64,000 nucleotides of DNA from Bosea sp. PAMC 26642 (GTDB lineage: Bacteria > Pseudomonadota > Alphaproteobacteria > Rhizobiales > Beijerinckiaceae): positions 5,053,501 to 5,117,500 of the forward strand of contig NZ_CP014301.1 of NCBI RefSeq assembly GCF_001562255.1, written 5' to 3'. The notes beneath the pieces were generated by a model. The model ran no database searches. It was not told where the DNA came from and saw only the letters and a program-made list of their open reading frames with translations. The first letter of the stretch is position 1; each line of letters opens with the position of its first letter. Position numbers and translations under genes: made by a program. Positions 59,672-64,000 of the stretch are shown piece by piece.

Positions 59672-60106
59672 TCACTTCGGCGCGTTCTTGCGGAGCCATT
59701 CGCGCATCTCGGCGATCTCGCGCTCCTGGTCCTTTATGATCTGGGCGGCGAGCGTCTTCGTCGTCTCGTTCTTGGCATGAGCCAGGGCGACCTTGGCCAT
59801 GTCGATCGCGCCCTGATGATGCGGGATCATCTTGGTTCGGAAGTCGACGTCTGCATTGCCCGTGTAGGGCACGGCCATGGCGTGCATCATCTTCATGTCG
59901 GCGGCCTTGAAGTCCTTTGTCGAGGCGGCGTCGCCGGCTGCCGGCATCATCGTCTTCATCATGGACTGCATCGAATCCATGTTCATCATGCCCATGGGCG
60001 CGGCACCGGCCGGGGGGGCTGCGCCATGCCCCTGATGGGACGATTGCGCGAAAGCGGGACCGGCAAGGGCGAGGAGGATCAGCGTGGTGGGGATCGAGAG
60101 TTTCAT
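59672..60106 (-). CDS. DUF305 periplasmic protein
   Basis: A 144-residue exported protein: Sec signal (MKLSIPTTLILLALAGPAFA), a Met- and His-rich stretch (GMMNMDSMQSMMKTMMPAAG), then the DUF305 core MIPHHQGAIDMAKVAL with the HH pair and terminal EREIAEMREWLRKN. DUF305 proteins are frequent in copper and silver resistance clusters, where the Met/His residues may bind metal. AAGGA lies upstream of ATG 60106. Last gene of the efflux operon. Confidence 0.9.
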   Translation of the reverse strand: MKLSIPTTLILLALAGPAFAQSSHQGHGAAPPAGAAPMGMMNMDSMQSMMKTMMPAAGDAASTKDFKAADMKMMHAMAVPYTGNADVDFRTKMIPHHQGAIDMAKVALAHAKNETTKTLAAQIIKDQEREIAEMREWLRKNAPK

Positions 60107-60131
60107 CGGGTCGGTTCCTTCTTCGAGGGGG

Positions 60132-60506
60132 TCAGTCGTTGGTGAAGCGCGCCTGCAGCGCATGGCCGTCGGCGAGCGTGGCGGAGACAACGACGCGGGC
60201 GCCCTTACCCAGGGTTTGGGAGAGGGAGCCGACGAGCTTGTTGGGTTCGACGGGCGAGAGAGCCACGGTCGCGGTCTTGCCGGCATCCTGGACGATGGCG
60301 CGCGCCGCCTTCGTTCCCGCGGAGGAAAGCGGCTTGTCGGCTGCGTCACTGAGGTAGAGGACGAACTCGGTCCCCCTCGCCACCATCTCGACATGGTGGC
60401 CCGCGACGTCGACCACCGGCCCGCCGTTGGGGCCCTTCGAGACCTCATGGGCCCCGGCCGTCGATACGAAGGCAACGATGGCCAGGGCGGTGAGCGGTTT
60501 GAGCAT
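60132..60506 (-). CDS. Small periplasmic protein of metal-efflux operon
   Basis: A 124-residue protein with a Sec signal (MLKPLTALAIVAFVSTAGA) followed by HEVSKGPNGGPVVDVAGHHV and a beta-rich body with FVLYLSDAADKPL. The pattern is often seen directly after cusA-like genes in Alphaproteobacteria and may bind metal through His residues. AAAGGAA precedes the ATG. It lies between the RND pump and DUF305 genes. No assigned family name. Confidence 0.75.
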   Translation of the reverse strand: MLKPLTALAIVAFVSTAGAHEVSKGPNGGPVVDVAGHHVEMVARGTEFVLYLSDAADKPLSSAGTKAARAIVQDAGKTATVALSPVEPNKLVGSLSQTLGKGARVVVSATLADGHALQARFTND

Positions 60507-60525
60507 GTTCGTTCTTCCTTTCGCT

Positions 60526-63500
60526 TCAGTAGGTCTCGGCAGGTGTCAGTTCCCCGCCTTCCGACGCACGGCCGGCGGCGATGCGTTCCAGCGGCTTGCG
60601 GCCGTAGGCGAGGAAGAGGAGCGGCGTTAGCACCGTGTCGATGATGGTCGCCGAGATCAGGCCGCCGAAGATGGTAACGGCGACCGGGTGCAGGATCTCG
60701 CGGCCGGGCTGGTCGGCGCCGTAGAGCAGCGGGACGAGCGCGAGCCCCGCCGACAGCGCGGTCATCAGCACCGGCGTGAGGCGTTCGAGGCTGCCGCGGA
60801 TGACGAGGTCGCGCCCGAAGCTCTCGCCTTCGTGGAGCGCCAGGTTGATGTAGTGCGAGACCTTGAGGATGCCGTTGCGGGCCGAGATGCCGGCGAGGGT
60901 GATGAAGCCGACCATCGACGCCACGGACAGTGGCTGCCCGGCGACGTGGAGCGCCACCACGCTGCCGATCAGCGCCAGCGGGATGTTGCCCATGATGATC
61001 AGGGCGAGCACCGCGGACTGGTAGCGAGTGAACAGCACGACGAAGATCATGGCCAGCGACACTAGGCTCAGCAGCCCGATCCGCAGCGTCGCCTCCTCCT
61101 GCGCCTGGAAGGTGCCCTCCATGCGCGTGACATAGCCCTGCGGCAGGGGCGTCGCGGCCACGACCTGCCGGATGTCGGCGATAATCGCCGTCATGTCGCG
61201 CTGCCCGTCGCCGTTGCCGTAGACCGCGATGCGGCGCTGGCCGTTCTCGCGCTGGATCTGGTTGGGGCCGTCCGTCTCGGAGACCGAGGCGATCATGCGC
61301 AGGGGCACGTGGCCGCCCGGCGTCGCGATCAGCAGGTCCTCCAGCCCTGTCGTCGAGCGATCCTGGTCGGATAGGCGCAGCACCACGTCGTAGCGGCGGT
61401 TGCCCTCGACGATCTGCGAGACCGTGCGACCGTTGGAGAGGGTCTCCAGCGCTTGGGTGACGCTCGCAGGCGTCAGCCCGTAGAGCGCCGCCTTCTCATG
61501 GTCGACGTCGATGCGCAGCTGTGGGATGCGTACCTGCCGCTCGACCTGGAGGTCGACCAGGCCGGGCACGACCGCCAGCCGCTCGCGCAGCGTCTCGGCC
61601 AGGCTGCGGATCGTGTCGAGGTCCTCGCCATAGACCTTAAGCGCAATCTGGGCCCGCACGCCCGAAAGCATGTGGTCGAGCCGGTGACCGATGGGCTGGC
61701 CGATGTTGACCGAGACCGGCAGGACGCTCAGCGCAGCCCGGATGTCGGCGTAGATCGCCTCCTTGGGCCGGTCGGAGCGATGCAGGTCGATGTCGACCTC
61801 GGATGAGTGGACGCCTTCGGCGTGCTCGTCGAGTTCGGCGCGTCCGGTGCGGCGACCGATCGACTTCACCTCCGGCACTTTGAGCGCCAGTTGTTCGGCG
61901 ATGAGCCCCAGGCGATGGCTCTCGGCCAGGGAGATGCCGGGATTGTATTGCAGCGAGACCACCAGCGTGCCCTCGTTGAAGGGCGGCAGGAAGGTCCGCG
62001 GCAGCAGCGTCGCGCCATAGACGGCCAGGGCCACGCCGATGCCTACGACCGACAGGATCAGGCCGCGCGCCCCGAAGGCCAGGCGCAGCAGCGCCGCGTT
62101 GCCGCGCTTGAGATGACGCACGACGAACGCGTCCCTCTCATGCCCACCGGCCGTGCCCGAGAGCAGATAATAGGCCATCACCGGCGTCAGCGTGATCGAG
62201 ACGACCAGCGACGCCAGGATCGAGACGATGTAGGCGACCCCGAGCGGCACGAAGAGACGGCCCTCTATGCCCGACAGGGCGAAGAGCGGGATGAAGACCA
62301 GGATGATTATGGCTGTCGCGTAGACGATGCCCGACCGGACCTCTTGTGAGGCGGCCGCGATGACCGCCAGGACGGGCTTGGGCATGGCGCTTTCCCGGTT
62401 CTGCTTAAGGCGCCGAAGGATGTTCTCCACGTCCACGACCGCGTCGTCGACGAGTTCGCCGATCGCGATGGCCAGCCCGCCCAGCGTCATCGTGTTGATC
62501 GTCAGGCCGAAGAACTTGAAGACCAGCACCGTGGTCAGGATCGAGACCGGGATCGCGGTCAGCGAGATCAGGGTCGCCCGGACGTTCATCAGGAACAGCA
62601 GCAGGATGACGGCGACCACGCCTGCCGCCTCCAGCAGCACGCGCTCGACATTGGCGATCGAGGTCTCGATGAAGGTGGCCTGCCGGAACTGGACGTTAGT
62701 CGCGGAGATGCCGGTGGGCAGCGTCTTCTGGATCTCGGCCAGCGACGCCTCCACCTGCCTGGTCAACGACACGGTGTCGGCGTCCGGCTGCTTCTGGATG
62801 CCGATGATCACGGCCGGCTTGCCCTGGTAGCCTGCGTCCCCGCGCTTGACCCGCGCGGCGAACTCGACGGCCGCGACCTGGTGCAGCAGGACCGGCTGGC
62901 CCTGCCGCTGCACGACGACCGTGTTGCGCAGGTCCTCCAGCCGTCGTGTCAGCCCCACGTTTCGGATCAGGTACTCCCGACCCTGCTGGTCGACGAAGCC
63001 GCCGCCGGTGTTGGTGCCGAAGCGCGTGACCGCCGCCTCGACCTGCTCGTGAGTGACGTCCAGCGCCTGAAGGGCCGCGACGTCCGGCGTGATCCGGTAC
63101 TGCCGGACCTGCCCGCCGATCGGGATGACCTGCGAGACGCCGGCGATGTTGAGGAGCTGCGGCCGGATGGTGAAGTCGGCGATCTCCCGGACCTCCATGG
63201 GCGAGGACCGCTCGGCCGTCAGCGCCACCAGCATGATCTCGCCCATGATGGAGGAGACCGGGCCCATCTGCGGAGCGACGCCGCGCGGCAGCTGCTCCCG
63301 CACCAGCGAAAGCCGCTCGGCCACAAGTTGGCGGGAGCGGTAGATGTCGGTCCCCCAGTCGAACTCGACGTAGGTGATCGAGAGCCCGACGCCCGACACC
63401 GAGCGGACGCGCAACACGCCCGGCATGCCGTTCATCGCCGTCTCTAGGGGATAGGTGACGAGCTGTTCTACCTCCTGTGGGGCGAGCCCCTCGGCCTCGG

Positions 63501-63651
63501 TCATCAAGGTAACCGTGGGCCGGTTCAGGTCGGGGAAGACGTCCACGGGCACGCGCGGCAGCACGTAGGAGCCATAGGCGACGAGGACGAGCGCGGCGGC
63601 GATGACGAAGAGCCGGTTGCGCAGGCTGGCCGAGACGAGGAGGTTGAACAT
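60526..63651 (-). CDS. CusA/CzcA-family heavy-metal RND efflux pump
   Basis: A 1041-residue inner-membrane pump with 12 helices and two large periplasmic loops. The N-terminus LRNRLFVIAAALVLVAYGSY and the TM4 motif AIGELVDDAVVDVENILRRL (proton-relay acidic residues) are those of the HME-RND branch, which exports Cu(I)/Ag(I) or Zn/Co/Cd with a membrane-fusion and an outer-membrane partner. The C-terminal TM region (MIFVVLFTRYQSAVLALIIM, SMVGFITLAGISARNGILKV) fits. Metal specificity cannot be set from this sequence alone. Directly follows the membrane-fusion gene by 11 bases. Confidence 0.93.
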   Translation of the reverse strand: MFNLLVSASLRNRLFVIAAALVLVAYGSYVLPRVPVDVFPDLNRPTVTLMTEAEGLAPQEVEQLVTYPLETAMNGMPGVLRVRSVSGVGLSITYVEFDWGTDIYRSRQLVAERLSLVREQLPRGVAPQMGPVSSIMGEIMLVALTAERSSPMEVREIADFTIRPQLLNIAGVSQVIPIGGQVRQYRITPDVAALQALDVTHEQVEAAVTRFGTNTGGGFVDQQGREYLIRNVGLTRRLEDLRNTVVVQRQGQPVLLHQVAAVEFAARVKRGDAGYQGKPAVIIGIQKQPDADTVSLTRQVEASLAEIQKTLPTGISATNVQFRQATFIETSIANVERVLLEAAGVVAVILLLFLMNVRATLISLTAIPVSILTTVLVFKFFGLTINTMTLGGLAIAIGELVDDAVVDVENILRRLKQNRESAMPKPVLAVIAAASQEVRSGIVYATAIIILVFIPLFALSGIEGRLFVPLGVAYIVSILASLVVSITLTPVMAYYLLSGTAGGHERDAFVVRHLKRGNAALLRLAFGARGLILSVVGIGVALAVYGATLLPRTFLPPFNEGTLVVSLQYNPGISLAESHRLGLIAEQLALKVPEVKSIGRRTGRAELDEHAEGVHSSEVDIDLHRSDRPKEAIYADIRAALSVLPVSVNIGQPIGHRLDHMLSGVRAQIALKVYGEDLDTIRSLAETLRERLAVVPGLVDLQVERQVRIPQLRIDVDHEKAALYGLTPASVTQALETLSNGRTVSQIVEGNRRYDVVLRLSDQDRSTTGLEDLLIATPGGHVPLRMIASVSETDGPNQIQRENGQRRIAVYGNGDGQRDMTAIIADIRQVVAATPLPQGYVTRMEGTFQAQEEATLRIGLLSLVSLAMIFVVLFTRYQSAVLALIIMGNIPLALIGSVVALHVAGQPLSVASMVGFITLAGISARNGILKVSHYINLALHEGESFGRDLVIRGSLERLTPVLMTALSAGLALVPLLYGADQPGREILHPVAVTIFGGLISATIIDTVLTPLLFLAYGRKPLERIAAGRASEGGELTPAETY

Positions 63652-63662
63652 CGCAGTCTCCT

Positions 63663-64000
63663 TCAGCGGATCTGGTTGAGGTGTTCGGCGCCGCGCACGA
63701 CGATGCGGTCCCCCGTCGCGATGCCGGCACGGATCACGACCCGCGTCGCGTCGAACGGCTCGGTGCGGACGGGCTTGGCCTCGAAGCGCTCGGGATCAGT
63801 GTGGCGCCAGACCAGCGCCTCGCCGTTGCCCCCTCGCACGACCGCGTCGCGCGGGACGATGATGCCGGCGACGCTGGCCCCGTTCTGGGCCGTCACCCGG
63901 ACGGGCTGCCCTATCGCCAAAGTGGCGGGTGCGTCCTCGATCGAGAACTGTACCACCGTCGCCTGCTGCTGCAGCGCCCGACCGAAGCCGCGGAAGGACA
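63663..64000 (-). CDS. Membrane-fusion (CusB/HlyD-type) subunit of the efflux pump, C-terminal part
   Basis: The reading frame comes in from the right edge and ends at 63663. About 112 residues are seen: FGRALQQQATVVQFSIED, GQPVRVTAQNGASVAGIIVP, AVVRGGNGEALVWRHTDPER, VRTEPFDATRVVIRAGIATG and DRIVVRGAEHLNQIR. This is the beta-barrel and membrane-proximal part of an RND periplasmic adaptor (barrel strand IVPRDAVV...GEALVW, then VxxGLxxGDRVVxxG). The start lies outside the window. Confidence 0.88.
   Translation of the reverse strand, partial: SFRGFGRALQQQATVVQFSIEDAPATLAIGQPVRVTAQNGASVAGIIVPRDAVVRGGNGEALVWRHTDPERFEAKPVRTEPFDATRVVIRAGIATGDRIVVRGAEHLNQIR

Overview
The window is GC-rich DNA from an alphaproteobacterium, most likely of the Hyphomicrobiales (Bosea/Bradyrhizobium/Methylobacterium-like; the genus is an inference). 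Grounds: pqqABCDE order, paired Ku genes with LigD, an HWE-family histidine kinase, and several promoters matching the alphaproteobacterial general-stress sigma factor EcfG (GGAAC-N16/17-CGTT).

1-10.6 kb: a one-directional catabolic operon downstream of a divergent LacI-type regulator (cut by the left edge) with two palindromic operators. It encodes an intradiol ring-cleavage dioxygenase, an SDR, a beta-keto-acid cleavage enzyme (BKACE), a quinone-oxidoreductase-like MDR, a cupin, two periplasmic solute-binding proteins of different transporter classes, an exported amidohydrolase and a two-subunit molybdenum hydroxylase. Together they suggest uptake, hydroxylation, ring opening and chain cleavage of an aromatic or N-heterocyclic compound. 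10.8-13.4 kb: a Cache-domain hybrid histidine kinase with two receivers. 13.8-20.5 kb: a paoABC-like molybdenum aldehyde oxidoreductase, two alpha/beta hydrolases and a cupin.

20.5-31.7 kb: a respiratory module. A caa3-type oxidase (subunit II with a c-haem domain, subunit I-III fusion, triheme cytochrome c, CtaG, a small membrane protein) is divergent from a PQQ-dependent sugar dehydrogenase lipoprotein. The PQQ biosynthesis operon pqqABCDE follows, with a SemiSWEET gene at its end.

31.9-54.3 kb: a stress and DNA-repair island with EcfG-type promoters in front of most transcription units. It holds a frameshifted catalase-family gene, a ROK protein with a HAD phosphatase, an HWE kinase, exonuclease III, two convergent Ku genes, LigD, a UvrD-type helicase, a 2H phosphoesterase broken by an in-frame TAG, a DnaQ-like exonuclease, a Na+/H+ antiporter, DUF421, a DksA-type zinc finger, a Tat-exported SDR and several short conserved-looking proteins. 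Two divergent gene pairs share palindromic sites that read as an EcfG promoter on both strands.

54.3-58.2 kb: accessory DNA. A 770-base gene-free stretch carries strong hairpins, four of them with the same apical loop TACAAC, followed by a truncated antirepressor-like ORF and a MobA/MobL-type relaxase. 58.2-64 kb: a heavy-metal module: a 26-codon ORF predicted to yield a tiny lipopeptide, a frameshifted Crp/Fnr regulator with an FNR-like box over its start, a CpxP/Spy-like periplasmic protein, DUF305, a small periplasmic protein, a CusA/CzcA RND pump, and the end of its membrane-fusion subunit at the right edge. No rRNA, tRNA, CRISPR array or complete insertion sequence was seen.
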